Shown here: piece after piece, positions 38,214 to 46,813 of the stretch
Position numbering within the stretch: the stretch's first letter is position 1
Layout: each line of letters starts with the position of its first letter
DNA from: Deltaproteobacteria bacterium
GTDB taxonomy: Bacteria > Desulfobacterota > Desulfomonilia > Desulfomonilales > Desulfomonilaceae
Length of the DNA: 61,371 nt
Direction of reading: 5' to 3'
NCBI GenBank assembly: GCA_021777225.1
Contig: JAJYDQ010000014.1
Span: forward strand, 1-61,371
Notes under the pieces: generated by a model
What the model was told of the DNA's origin: nothing
What the model saw: the letters and a program-made list of their open reading frames with translations, nothing else
The model's database searches: none
Program-made: the position numbers and the translations under genes

Positions 38214-39638
38214 ATGTTTGACACCCCCTCGAAGAAAGAGGCTTGCGGAATCTTTGGCATATACGGGGTTGATGACCCCGCTAAACACATTTATCTGGGA
38301 TTGTACGCATTGCAGCATCGCGGCCAGGAATCGGCCGGGATAGTTGTTTCCGACGGTGTTACCGTTTCAACCAAGAAGGGGATGGGACTGGTCCCGGACG
38401 TCTTCAGGAACGGGGAACTTGAAGAGCTGAAAGGAAACATGGGCATTGGGCATGTGCGTTATTCTACCACCGGCAGTTCAATGTTGAGAAATGCACAGCC
38501 CTTTCTGGTTGAACAAATAGACAGGTTTTTCGCACTTGGGCACAATGGAAACATTGTCAACATTTCCAAACTAAGGCGCAAACTTGAGTCGGCGGGAGCA
38601 ATATTCCAGACTTCCACTGACTCGGAATTGATCGCCCATCTAATCTTGCACAAAAAGGGCCCCCTGGAAGAAAGACTTGTAAAGGTCTTCCAGGAACTCA
38701 AAGGCGCCTGGTCCCTCGTGTTTCTCAGTTCAAACGGAATATATGCCGCAAGAGATCCTTTTGGATTCAGGCCCTTGTGTATTGGGCGTAAAGGAGACGC
38801 AATAATTTTCGCGTCCGAAACCTGCGCTCTGGACATAATCGAAGCAGACTACGTTAGGGACGTTGAACCGGGTGAAATCGTAGTCGCTGACAAAAACGGC
38901 CTACGCTCTATAAAAGCCCCTCAACGCAAAAATCTCGCAATGTGCATCTTCGAGTACATCTATTTTTCCCGTCCTGATTCCTCGATCTTTGGGCATGGTG
39001 TTTACAAGATAAGAAAGTCTCTCGGGGTCCAGGTAGCTCTTGAGAGTCCAGTGCCGGAAGCGGACTTCGTGGCCCCTATGCCAGCCTCGGGTAACTATGC
39101 GGCGCTTGGTTACGCTCAGGGTAGCGGGTTGCCCTTTGAATTCGGGGTAATACGTAACCATTACGTCGGACGAACATTTATTCAGCCTTCACCAGCCATA
39201 CGAAACCTTGGGGTGAGGCTTAAACTTAATCCTGTCAGGGAGATCCTCAAAGACAAAAGTGTAGTTGTGGTTGACGATTCAATAGTACGGGGAACTACCA
39301 GCAAATTGCGCACAAGAGCTTTGCGGGAAGCCGGAGCCAGGGAAATTCACATGAGAATAAGTTGCCCTCCCATACGCTTTCCATGTTTTTTCGGCATTGA
39401 TTTTTCGAGTAAGGGAGAACTCATAGCTTGTTCCAAATCGGTACAGCAGATTTGTGACTTTATAGAAGCGGATTCTTTGGCTTATCTGAGTCTGGAAGGT
39501 ATGTTAAGAGCGATGCCCATTCCGGCGAAAGATTTTTGCACGGCCTGTTTTACGGGCAAATATCCCATTCAGATCACTGATGATTCCACCAAGATGTGTC
39601 TGGAAATGAATACGGCCGGACCAAGTATATGGCCTTAG
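38214..39638 (+). CDS. purF: Amidophosphoribosyltransferase, Fe-S type
   Basis: Commits PRPP and glutamine to purine synthesis. It has 474 residues with an N-terminal nucleophile glutaminase domain: the short propeptide MFDTPSKKEA precedes the catalytic Cys11 in CGIFGIYG. A phosphoribosyltransferase domain follows with the PRPP loop VVVVDDSIVRGTTS. Cys residues in AMCIFEY, RFPCFFG and FCTACF match the four ligands of the [4Fe-4S] cluster of the Bacillus-type enzyme, so it is likely oxygen-sensitive. It is isolated from other pur genes and convergent with ispD, three bases apart. Confidence 0.96.
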   Translation: MFDTPSKKEACGIFGIYGVDDPAKHIYLGLYALQHRGQESAGIVVSDGVTVSTKKGMGLVPDVFRNGELEELKGNMGIGHVRYSTTGSSMLRNAQPFLVEQIDRFFALGHNGNIVNISKLRRKLESAGAIFQTSTDSELIAHLILHKKGPLEERLVKVFQELKGAWSLVFLSSNGIYAARDPFGFRPLCIGRKGDAIIFASETCALDIIEADYVRDVEPGEIVVADKNGLRSIKAPQRKNLAMCIFEYIYFSRPDSSIFGHGVYKIRKSLGVQVALESPVPEADFVAPMPASGNYAALGYAQGSGLPFEFGVIRNHYVGRTFIQPSPAIRNLGVRLKLNPVREILKDKSVVVVDDSIVRGTTSKLRTRALREAGAREIHMRISCPPIRFPCFFGIDFSSKGELIACSKSVQQICDFIEADSLAYLSLEGMLRAMPIPAKDFCTACFTGKYPIQITDDSTKMCLEMNTAGPSIWP

Positions 39639-39641
39639 CGG

Positions 39642-40325
39642 TCAGGATTTTCTAAGAACGAGAAGCTTTTCAGCAACTGATAGATCCTCTGGAGAAGTTA
39701 TTTTAATATTGTAATCGCTGTCAGGCACAATAGCGACTTTCAGCCCCAAACGTTCTACAAGTGAAGCGTCATCTGTCCCTAGAAAACCATCAGCGACGGC
39801 CTTTTCGTGCGCATCCAGAATCAGGGACGTTTTAAATGTCTGGGGAGTGTGCGCTAACCACAGATCTTCCCGTGGCAATGTGCCTAAAATGAATCCATTG
39901 GCTTTCTTTACCGTATCTTTTACAGCGCTAGCCGCTATGGCTGATCCGTACAACATTGCGCTTTCTATCGACATGGAAATTACCGAAGCCCCAACCAACG
40001 GTCTCACACCATCGTGAATCACCACAAAATCGCTGTCCTCAGCATGCCTAAGACCGTTCAAAACAGAAGCCTGTCTAGTGTCCCCGCCCTGAGTTATATT
40101 TCTAACTTTTCGGAAACCATGACACCTGACAATTTCGGAGAAGCAGAAATCGACCTGTTCCCTGGGAGTTGTCACTACTATGAAATCAATTTCCGAATGC
40201 TCCTCAAAAATACTAATGGTCCTGGCCAGTATGGGAACGCCCGCCAAACCAAGATACTGCTTTGGCATATCGGCCCCCATTCTGGTTCCAACGCCCCCGG
40301 CCGTAACTATAGCTGCGCATATCAT
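39642..40325 (-). CDS. ispD: 2-C-methyl-D-erythritol 4-phosphate cytidylyltransferase
   Basis: Third step of the non-mevalonate isoprenoid pathway, joining CTP to MEP. The 227 residues match the family. The nucleotide loop is AAIVTAGGVGTRMG with the MPKQYLGL lysine, and HDGVRPLV and the C-terminal NIKITSPEDL are conserved. No ispF follows, though the two genes are often adjacent. The ATG is 95 bases from the divergent wHTH gene. Confidence 0.95.
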   Translation of the reverse strand: MICAAIVTAGGVGTRMGADMPKQYLGLAGVPILARTISIFEEHSEIDFIVVTTPREQVDFCFSEIVRCHGFRKVRNITQGGDTRQASVLNGLRHAEDSDFVVIHDGVRPLVGASVISMSIESAMLYGSAIAASAVKDTVKKANGFILGTLPREDLWLAHTPQTFKTSLILDAHEKAVADGFLGTDDASLVERLGLKVAIVPDSDYNIKITSPEDLSVAEKLLVLRKS

Positions 40326-40420
40326 AACAGTTCTCAGACTTCTTGTGGAATTTTGCAGTCGGTTGAACTATCTTACGGTCGAACCTGATTTCAGGTCAAG
40401 TGAGCATGGAGGAAAGTTAA

Positions 40421-40702
40421 GTGGAATTGGATATCGAACAGAAAATATTGGATCGCATTAAAAATCCCGGTTGGGTAACAACACGAGGAATACTGCTTGA
40501 TCCCGCCAGCCCTGCTGATTCGGAAGAAAGCATTAAAATTCAGGCAGTGATGCGTTCACTTTCCGATAAAGGCATGGTAGCGCTTTGGCGTCTTGTTATT
40601 GAAGCCGACGGAACGGAGTTGATGGCGGCGGCGCGGCCCGATCTTGAACTGGATAAAGACCTTGAACGTCGCGGCGCATGGGCTAAAGCGGTACGATATT
40701 AA
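40421..40702 (+). CDS. Small predicted winged-helix protein
   Basis: A 93-residue soluble protein starting at a GTG with a strong GGAGGA seven bases upstream, so I believe it is translated. The sequence pattern (EQKILDRIKNPGWVTTRGIL, then IQAVMRSLSDKGMVALWRL) looks like the helices and wing of a small DNA-binding wHTH domain. I do not recognise a named family. The downstream single-HKD gene begins 56 bases after its stop in a different frame. The two could be one operon, or pieces of a fusion split by a frameshift, since the HKD frame stays open back to 40644. Confidence 0.6.
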   Translation: MELDIEQKILDRIKNPGWVTTRGILLDPASPADSEESIKIQAVMRSLSDKGMVALWRLVIEADGTELMAAARPDLELDKDLERRGAWAKAVRY

Positions 40703-40757
40703 CAAGTTATCTTGCAATGATTTCCTTGCGCCAGGCCAGGAAAGCGCCACTCGTTAT

Positions 40758-41282
40758 ATGAAAACATTATGGGACAGGGACATTCTAGAGAAATTCTCGC
40801 AGGAGCATCTTGTCAATGCGAAACGTTTCGTGTGGATAGCTACCGCAAATATCAAGATGACCTTTTTGAGATACAAATCAAAATTCGTGTCTTTCCCCGA
40901 CCTCATGGCAATACTCATAAATAGTGGCGTTTCGTTCAGAATCATACATTCTGAAGCTCCATCAAAACCTTTCAGGGATCGTTACGAAAGGATTGACACC
41001 AAAGGCGGACTTAGCGCAGGGGTTGAGTTTCTACAATGCCCAAGAATGCATGCCAAGATCTTCATTGTGGACGGTTCTTCAGCTCTGGTAGGTAGCGCCA
41101 ATTTGACAGGAGCTGGTATCGGAGCTAAGAGTTCCAGGAATAGAAATTTCGAGGTAGGATTTTTCTTGGAGGGTCAGAATGCTGTCGAGCCTTTTATGAA
41201 TTATTTCGATTTTATATGGATGGGCGGCCATTGCCGACAGTGCGGGCACAGACAGATATGCCCCTGCCCTGCGGATTCATGA
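40758..41282 (+). CDS. Single-HKD phospholipase D-like (Nuc-type) protein with Cys-rich tail
   Basis: A 174-residue protein, the size of one-HKD Nuc-type endonucleases that act as dimers. The catalytic motif is MHAKIFIVDGSSALVGSANL: His98, Lys100, Asp105, then the GSxN that completes the HKD signature. No signal peptide is visible, unlike secreted Nuc, so it probably acts inside the cell. The C-terminus HCRQCGHRQICPC (Cys159, 162, 168, 170) could bind zinc. The ATG at 40758 has only a weak, distant AGGAAAG. The open frame further upstream overlaps the wHTH gene. Nuclease activity is inferred from the family; a phospholipase role is possible. Confidence 0.75.
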   Translation: MKTLWDRDILEKFSQEHLVNAKRFVWIATANIKMTFLRYKSKFVSFPDLMAILINSGVSFRIIHSEAPSKPFRDRYERIDTKGGLSAGVEFLQCPRMHAKIFIVDGSSALVGSANLTGAGIGAKSSRNRNFEVGFFLEGQNAVEPFMNYFDFIWMGGHCRQCGHRQICPCPADS

Positions 41283-41366
41283 TTTAACTCATACTGGAAA
41301 GCCCCCACGATAGAATTTCGATCATGTCACGACTCAAATTGCTACTATGAAATTACAAGTTTTCGC

Positions 41367-43604
41367 ATGAAATCCACCGAATCCTTAATGGTAGACGTTT
41401 GTTTTCCTCTTCCTGTTGACGGGCCTTACACCTATGAGGTCCCGATTCGGCTCAGGAATGAGGCTTGCTTTGGGCGACGGGTCCTTGCTCCATTTGGAAA
41501 AAAAATACGGGCGGGTTTCATTGTTGGGCTTAACCCTGAGGGTCACATTGACGGTCCCCTCAAGGAAATCCTTGAAATCCCCCAGGAACATCAGTGTTTC
41601 GATCACCCATGGTGGGACTTTATAAAATGGGTTTCGAATTACTACATGTCTCCAGCCGGACTGGTGTTGAAAACCGCCATACCTGTAGGGTTTGAAAGAC
41701 GTTCCGAGCCATGGGTCAACTTCACCCCTGAAGGCAAGACCTGGCTTGGAGACCTATCGCTTCCGGAAGGTGGACCGGTTGAACTTAAGTTGTCGAAACA
41801 TGGTTCAATATCTCGCAGACGATTAGTCTCGCTAATCGGCAAAAAGCAGCTTGACGCCGCCATTCGCCTGGGTTTTGTAACGGCCGAAGAACATTTGGCA
41901 CGAATCAGGCCTGAAAAGATTGAAAAAAGCTGGGTCTTACAGGATGCCGACGCTGAAATTGATGATAATTGGAGCTTAGGGCTAAAACTGACGCCCGATC
42001 AGGATCGTGCCTGCGCTACTATCGGCGAATCCATACTCAACGGAGGTTTTGCGCCTTACCTCCTTTTTGGTGTGACAGGCTCAGGTAAAACTGAAGTCTA
42101 TTTAAAGAACATTCAGGAAACCCTTAAACGGGGTAAAAGGGCTTTAATGCTGGTTCCAGAGATTGCGCTTACACCTCAGTCAGCGCAACGTATAGTGTCC
42201 AGATTCGGCAATAACATGTCAATCTTTCATAGCGGAATAACAAACGCTCAGAAGACCGCCGAGTGGCGCAGAATAATGAGAGGGGACACAAAGGTCGTCG
42301 TTGCGACGCGGTCCGGAATTTTCACTCCAATTCCCGACCTTGGATTGATAATTGTGGATGAAGAGCATGACTCGTCTTACAAACAGGAAGAAGGATGCCC
42401 TTACAACGCACGGGATTTGGCGCTTGCAAGAGGCAAACTTCAGGGGATTTGTGTTGTGCTCGGGAGCGCCACCCCGTCCTTTGAAACTTTTGTTAATGCC
42501 ACCAATGGCAAACTGAAAAGAATAGACCTTCCTACGCGTCATCATGGGGGCGAGTTACCTTTGGTCCAGCTCGTCAATCTCAAGGAAAACGGGAAAGACA
42601 AGAACGCGTCCAAATGCTTCCTAACCCAGCATCTACTGGAAGCCGTCAAGGATTCTCTAAGGAAAGGAAGTCAGGTTGTCCTTTTCCTAAACCGTAGAGG
42701 ATTTGACACTTTCGCCCAGTGCCGTGAATGTGGACACATATTCAGGTGTCCTAATTGCGATGTTAGTCTTATACATCATAAGAGCGCCGGAGATTTGCGA
42801 TGCCACTTGTGTGGTTTCTCCCAGTCAGCGCCTCCACTGTGCCCGAAGTGTACAAGTTCTAAACTCTATTTTGCGGGAGTCGGTTCCCAAAAGGTACAGG
42901 ATGAACTGATAAAACTTTTTCCGGACGCAAAAATTGAGCGTTTTGACAGGGATTCGACGAGAAAAAAGAATGAACTGAATGAGATCTTGACACGTTTCAG
43001 GAACAGGGAGATCGACATACTTGTAGGTACCCAGATGATTGTGAAGGGTCATGATTTCCCTGGAATATCATTGGTCGGAATACTGTTTGGAGACGCGTCC
43101 CTCAATTTTCCGGACTTTAGGGCAGCCGAGAAAACTTTTCAGTTGTTGACTCAGGTAGCCGGGAGGACTGGCCGTGACACTGAACGTGGGCTGGTAATCC
43201 TTCAAACTTTTGACACTGGGCATGAAGTAATACGCCTGGCGGCCAGGCACGCGTATGAAGAGTTCTTTCAAATGGAATCCGAGTTGCGCAGAGAGCTTTG
43301 TTATCCGCCTTATGGTCACCTCATACTTTTGAAGGCGGAAGGGACAAATGAAAACAGGGTTCAGGAGAAGGCCCTGAAAATTGCTCGTGAAGCCAGGTTT
43401 CTCAAAAATGAGATTCCCAATGTCATGATATTGGGTCCAGCCCCCTGTCCCCGCAGTAAAATGGTCGGAAAATTCCGCTGGCGTGTAATTCTAAAGGGCC
43501 CTGACCGGTCTGCTGTGCGCAAAATGGCTGGTATGTTAATTGATCAAGGACTGCTCAAAGAGCACGGGGTTACGATGGATATAGATCCGGTTGATTTGAT
43601 GTAG
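41367..43604 (+). CDS. priA: Primosomal protein N' (replication restart helicase)
   Basis: A 3'-5' helicase that reloads the replisome at stalled forks. The 745 residues comprise an N-terminal 3'BD domain (about 1-105), a winged-helix part, helicase lobe 1 with Walker A GVTGSGKTEVY and the DEEH box in VDEEHDSSYKQEEG, an inserted zinc module with eight Cys (CRECGHIFRCPNC and CHLCGFSQSAPPLCPKC), and lobe 2 with QVAGRTGRD. All catalytic features are intact. Confidence 0.96.
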   Translation: MKSTESLMVDVCFPLPVDGPYTYEVPIRLRNEACFGRRVLAPFGKKIRAGFIVGLNPEGHIDGPLKEILEIPQEHQCFDHPWWDFIKWVSNYYMSPAGLVLKTAIPVGFERRSEPWVNFTPEGKTWLGDLSLPEGGPVELKLSKHGSISRRRLVSLIGKKQLDAAIRLGFVTAEEHLARIRPEKIEKSWVLQDADAEIDDNWSLGLKLTPDQDRACATIGESILNGGFAPYLLFGVTGSGKTEVYLKNIQETLKRGKRALMLVPEIALTPQSAQRIVSRFGNNMSIFHSGITNAQKTAEWRRIMRGDTKVVVATRSGIFTPIPDLGLIIVDEEHDSSYKQEEGCPYNARDLALARGKLQGICVVLGSATPSFETFVNATNGKLKRIDLPTRHHGGELPLVQLVNLKENGKDKNASKCFLTQHLLEAVKDSLRKGSQVVLFLNRRGFDTFAQCRECGHIFRCPNCDVSLIHHKSAGDLRCHLCGFSQSAPPLCPKCTSSKLYFAGVGSQKVQDELIKLFPDAKIERFDRDSTRKKNELNEILTRFRNREIDILVGTQMIVKGHDFPGISLVGILFGDASLNFPDFRAAEKTFQLLTQVAGRTGRDTERGLVILQTFDTGHEVIRLAARHAYEEFFQMESELRRELCYPPYGHLILLKAEGTNENRVQEKALKIAREARFLKNEIPNVMILGPAPCPRSKMVGKFRWRVILKGPDRSAVRKMAGMLIDQGLLKEHGVTMDIDPVDLM

Positions 43605-43609
43605 CGAAG

Positions 43610-43635
43610 CGTCCTGTTTCTGCTACAGAAGGACG
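43610..43635 (+). terminator. Hairpin after priA
   Basis: CGTCCT (43610-43615) pairs with AGGACG (43630-43635), with an inner TTCTG/CAGAA extension around a CTA loop. It starts five bases after the stop. No T-run follows, so it could be an RNA-stabilising stem rather than an intrinsic terminator. Confidence 0.3.
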
Positions 43636-43811
43636 GGGAACTACAATTATTCGGAGAATACTATAACTATAACATAAAAGATGTATTACAATGATGATTG
43701 TGATTACGAAAATTCATCCATCGCCAGTTTTGTCATATGACGTCGCTCATGTTGGGGCGCTGCACCGAATTCTGTCGGAACTGGGACCGGATTTGCCAAA
43801 TTGGAGGCATC

Positions 43812-44279
43812 ATGAAAAATATTCGAATACTCGTCATATCCATAGCTGTAGGTCTTTTGTTAGTTGGTGGGATACTCATGTGGTCGGCGCACAGGAGCGG
43901 GTATTCGTTGGCCAAACTGGCCGGCGGAAAGACAGTGGAAAAGAGCGAGTCATCGGACATCAAGCATATCACCGACGACAATTTTGAGACTGAAGTTGTA
44001 GAAGCTTCAAAAACCAAGCCAATTCTCATAGATTTCTACGCAGACTGGTGTTTCCCTTGCCGCATGCTTGATCCAATTCTTGAAGAACTTGCGAAAGACA
44101 TGCGAGGCAAAGCCATAGTTGGTAGAGTAAACACAGACAAGAACCTCATAGCGAGAAGATTCGGCATCACTAAAATTCCGGCTGTTTTCATCATCCGTGA
44201 CGGAGAAATCAAGGGGTCTTTTTTTGGCGTTGTTCCAAAAGAAACCATGGCCAAAGCTTTGCTCCAATCCGGATCATGA
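43812..44279 (+). CDS. Membrane-anchored thioredoxin-like protein
   Basis: A 155-residue protein with one N-terminal membrane helix (about 5-27) and a periplasm-facing thioredoxin domain. The active site is DFYADWCFPCRMLDP and the cis-Pro loop is KIPAVFIIRDG. The CFPC pair is unusual compared with CGPC and resembles DsbD/DipZ C-terminal or cytochrome-biogenesis type domains, so a reductant or disulfide-handling role in the envelope is likely. The ATG at 43812 has TGGAGG upstream; the longer open frame from 43691 is not supported. The next gene has its own promoter. Confidence 0.88.
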   Translation: MKNIRILVISIAVGLLLVGGILMWSAHRSGYSLAKLAGGKTVEKSESSDIKHITDDNFETEVVEASKTKPILIDFYADWCFPCRMLDPILEELAKDMRGKAIVGRVNTDKNLIARRFGITKIPAVFIIRDGEIKGSFFGVVPKETMAKALLQSGS

Positions 44280-44384
44280 TTGGCGTAACTGACATTTGAG
44301 GTCCAATTTTGAATATCTGCTTGAATCTACTTCATAAATTTATCATCTTCTTTCTATTTAATAGGTAGTTATGGCGGTTTAGCC

Positions 44385-44413
44385 TTGAAACTTTTTGCAT
44401 TTTAGGTTATCAT
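44385..44413 (+). promoter_or_regulatory. Sigma70-type promoter for the glycosidase-like/TPR pair
   Basis: TTGAAA at 44385-44390 and TATCAT at 44408-44413 with a 17-base spacer; five of six matches at each box. It lies 64 bases upstream of the chosen TTG start at 44477. Confidence 0.6.
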
Positions 44414-44476
44414 TTGGACAACTGATTCAAATTTACGAAGTACATTTTGACAAATTATTTCAAGAGGGTTTCAGAA

Positions 44477-45715
44477 TTGTCAAAACTATTTACGGCATGG
44501 AATCTGTTGGCTATCTGTTTTCTTTCGGCTTCACTCGCTTTCGCAGAATTACCCAGCCAATACCAACGTGTATTAATAGCTAAAAAGGGATCTCACGGTT
44601 CCGTCACTCAAACAATTTCCAGTAGCGCAAGTAGTAAATCTTCAGATCAGCCAACTACGGCTAATCAGTCGCCTGACGATACGAAAAACGCCACGGTAGC
44701 CGATGATACGGTCATCTTGCCGGAACGTGGAGAATTTAATCTACTGACTCGTGACCCACTGGATATGCTGAAACTGGACAACATCAAACCCCTTTACACT
44801 TCACCAGCGCTTCAGGGAGAGGGGATATGGGAGTCTTCCGGTTCCCCCCGGGACCCTCGCGGCAAACCTCTCATTTACAAGACTTTCTACAGGCCCAGTG
44901 TGGACTTCCCCAATGCCGTCGTTTATATGATGGTCGTCGACATGAGCATGGCGTCAATGCGTTATTACGTGGGATCTCAGGAACCAGCGGCAGCCAAAGG
45001 AAACTCGGAAGTAGAGCCGGACATGCGTTCCAAGATAATGGCGGTTACAAACGCGATGTGGATGCAACGACATTCAAAGGGCGCGGGCGCAATTTTCCGC
45101 GGGAAGACAATGTATCCTATGGTAAATGGTGCTGCCACCCTCATCGTTTACAAAGACGGTTCAGTGGATATAAGGGAGTGGACACCCGATATTCCCCTAG
45201 AACTCGTGCAGGACGCCAGGCAGCTCAGACACTTGATTGTAAAAGACGGGATGGTAGTCCAGTCAGTACTCCGCAAGGGAAAGGTCGAAGACTCGGAAAT
45301 CGGATTGGGGTTTCTCCTGGGCGGAGGAGGCAAAGATCTTGACGGTAAACACGCATGGTTCGTGGCTCATCGAAGCGCGTTCGGCATCAGGAAAGACGGG
45401 AACCTTGTATTTGCTATAGGACACCATATTGGCAGTAAGGACCTCGCCAGGGCGCTAGTCCTTGCCGGATGCGAGAGAGGACTCCATGGGGACGCCAATC
45501 CGGACAATATAGTAGCTAACCTTTATATAAGGGACATATTCGGCAACATGGTGCGAAAGGCCAAGCTATCTCCTGAACAGGCAAATTATACCCTAAATAG
45601 GTACGACGATCGTTACTCAAAAGATTTCTTCGCCTTCTTCCTTAGAGAGCCCTCTCATGCGACCAATTCGGCTTTGACCCGCAACGCGGGCCCTACAATA
45701 AAAACAAAGCAGTAA
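44477..45715 (+). CDS. Exported phosphodiester glycosidase-like (NAGPA/DUF2233-type) protein
   Basis: A 412-residue exported protein. The frame opens at a TTG (44447), but the TTG at 44477 has AAGAGGG eight bases upstream and begins a normal signal peptide ending SLAFAEL. After a Ser/Thr-rich linker (about 30-90), the second half has the layout of the NAGPA/DUF2233 fold: a strand MRYYVGSQEP, VTNAMWMQ and GKTMYPMVNG, then RSAFGIRKDGNLVFAIG and a helix ARALVLAGCERGLHGDANPD. The usual LDGGGS active-site loop is replaced by LHGDAN, so activity is uncertain. It may cut sugar-phosphodiester bonds in envelope polymers. A TPR gene follows after six bases. Confidence 0.6.
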   Translation: MSKLFTAWNLLAICFLSASLAFAELPSQYQRVLIAKKGSHGSVTQTISSSASSKSSDQPTTANQSPDDTKNATVADDTVILPERGEFNLLTRDPLDMLKLDNIKPLYTSPALQGEGIWESSGSPRDPRGKPLIYKTFYRPSVDFPNAVVYMMVVDMSMASMRYYVGSQEPAAAKGNSEVEPDMRSKIMAVTNAMWMQRHSKGAGAIFRGKTMYPMVNGAATLIVYKDGSVDIREWTPDIPLELVQDARQLRHLIVKDGMVVQSVLRKGKVEDSEIGLGFLLGGGGKDLDGKHAWFVAHRSAFGIRKDGNLVFAIGHHIGSKDLARALVLAGCERGLHGDANPDNIVANLYIRDIFGNMVRKAKLSPEQANYTLNRYDDRYSKDFFAFFLREPSHATNSALTRNAGPTIKTKQ

Positions 45716-45721
45716 ATCATC

Positions 45722-46507
45722 ATGAACTATTTCAGGCTGTTAACATCGTGTCTATTGTCAGTTGTTTTGTTCACCTGTCCGGTTTATGCAGTAAAGAAAA
45801 ACCAGGGTTCCGGTGGGAGTGAAACGAGATCATCAGAACTTTGCAGGCAGGCCATCGAAAAAGCTAACAGCAAGGCCTATGATCAGGCGCTGTCGTTGTT
45901 TGACTCTTCAATAAGGGCGTCAGGCAAGAACTCCTCTGCTTTTTACAATCGTGGCAAGGTCCTTATGATTATGGGCAAATACAACAAGGCTATAGGCGAT
46001 TTTGATCGTGCGGCGAAGCTGAATCCCGACATGACCTCAGTTTATGTCGCAAGAGGAATGGCCTTCCGGCTTATTGGTGATTTCGCCCGCGCGGTTAAAG
46101 ATTTCACCAAAGCTGTCACGGTAGACCCTACAAACACCAACGCTCTAATTCATCGAGCCGCACTCTACTTTGACATGGGTGAACATGAGGGGGCTTTGCA
46201 GGACCTGGATAGAATTCTGACTTTAAACCCAAAAATGTTCAACGCCTTGGGCAACCGGGCATATATTTTGGAACAAATGGGTAGATATGACGAAGCGGTT
46301 AAGGATTTGGGCGCAATAGTCGCCATGGACGAAAATAACGTAATGGCTCTTAAACATCTCGGGTACATCGCAAGACAAAGTGGAGAATTTGACAAGGCTC
46401 TGCGTTGGTATCGCATGGCGCTCGAACTCGAGCCCTCACCAAAAGCCCAAACGCGAATACAGGAAGAAATTTCCGATCTGGAAAAAAAGGTTGCTCCTAA
46501 ACAATGA
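45722..46507 (+). CDS. Exported TPR-repeat protein
   Basis: A 261-residue protein with a signal peptide (MNYFRLLTSCLLSVVLFTCP, cleavage near VYA) and about five tetratricopeptide repeats from residue 40 to 250. Typical units are AFYNRGKVLMIMGKYNKAIG, ALGNRAYILEQMGRYDEAVK and LGYIARQSGEFDKALRWYRM. TPRs are protein-binding scaffolds, here in the periplasm. The six-base gap after the glycosidase-like gene makes them an operon and suggests a physical or functional partnership. Confidence 0.88.
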   Translation: MNYFRLLTSCLLSVVLFTCPVYAVKKNQGSGGSETRSSELCRQAIEKANSKAYDQALSLFDSSIRASGKNSSAFYNRGKVLMIMGKYNKAIGDFDRAAKLNPDMTSVYVARGMAFRLIGDFARAVKDFTKAVTVDPTNTNALIHRAALYFDMGEHEGALQDLDRILTLNPKMFNALGNRAYILEQMGRYDEAVKDLGAIVAMDENNVMALKHLGYIARQSGEFDKALRWYRMALELEPSPKAQTRIQEEISDLEKKVAPKQ

Positions 46508-46672
46508 CACCGTTAATAACGGCCCCAATTTGAAATACGCAATTGTGAGTTCTACTGCAGCAATCCGGTACATTCCCCATTGAGACTCCATAAAGCCCGC
46601 ATTCTTGTTTGAACCCATTTCAAACAGAGCGTATTTCCGATCAATTGTCGATCTCGCGCCCTTTTCTCTCCA

Positions 46673-46700
46673 TAAAAATTGATTTGTGAATCAATTTTTA
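46673..46700. promoter_or_regulatory. Perfect 12-bp AT-rich palindrome upstream of etfBA
   Basis: TAAAAATTGATT (46673-46684) and AATCAATTTTTA (46689-46700) are exact inverted repeats around TGTG. The site ends 10 bases before the -35 box of the etfBA promoter, a typical position for an activator or an upstream repressor site. The core TTGAT-N6-ATCAA resembles an FNR box but has six rather than four central bases. An alternative is a terminator stem of the upstream TPR gene, since the right arm ends in T5. Confidence 0.5.
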
Positions 46701-46710
46701 TCAATTTAAC

Positions 46711-46740
46711 TTGACTCTCCTATTCATTCTTCTTTAATAT
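46711..46740 (+). promoter_or_regulatory. Sigma70-type promoter of etfBA
   Basis: TTGACT at 46711-46716, an 18-base spacer, and TAATAT at 46735-46740. It lies 74 bases before the GTG start of etfB. The 306-base gap between the TPR gene and etfB is otherwise without a gene. Confidence 0.55.
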
Positions 46741-46813
46741 TATTAAGTTCATAAGTCATAGGAAATTTGATACCCTCAAATAGCTGTAAGACTAATTAAA
46801 AGGAGAGCAAGAA

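Noticed and set aside
46678-46695. FNR box in the etfBA palindrome
   Set aside because: FNR sites have four central bases (TTGAT-N4-ATCAA). Here there are six, so I call only an unspecified operator-like palindrome.
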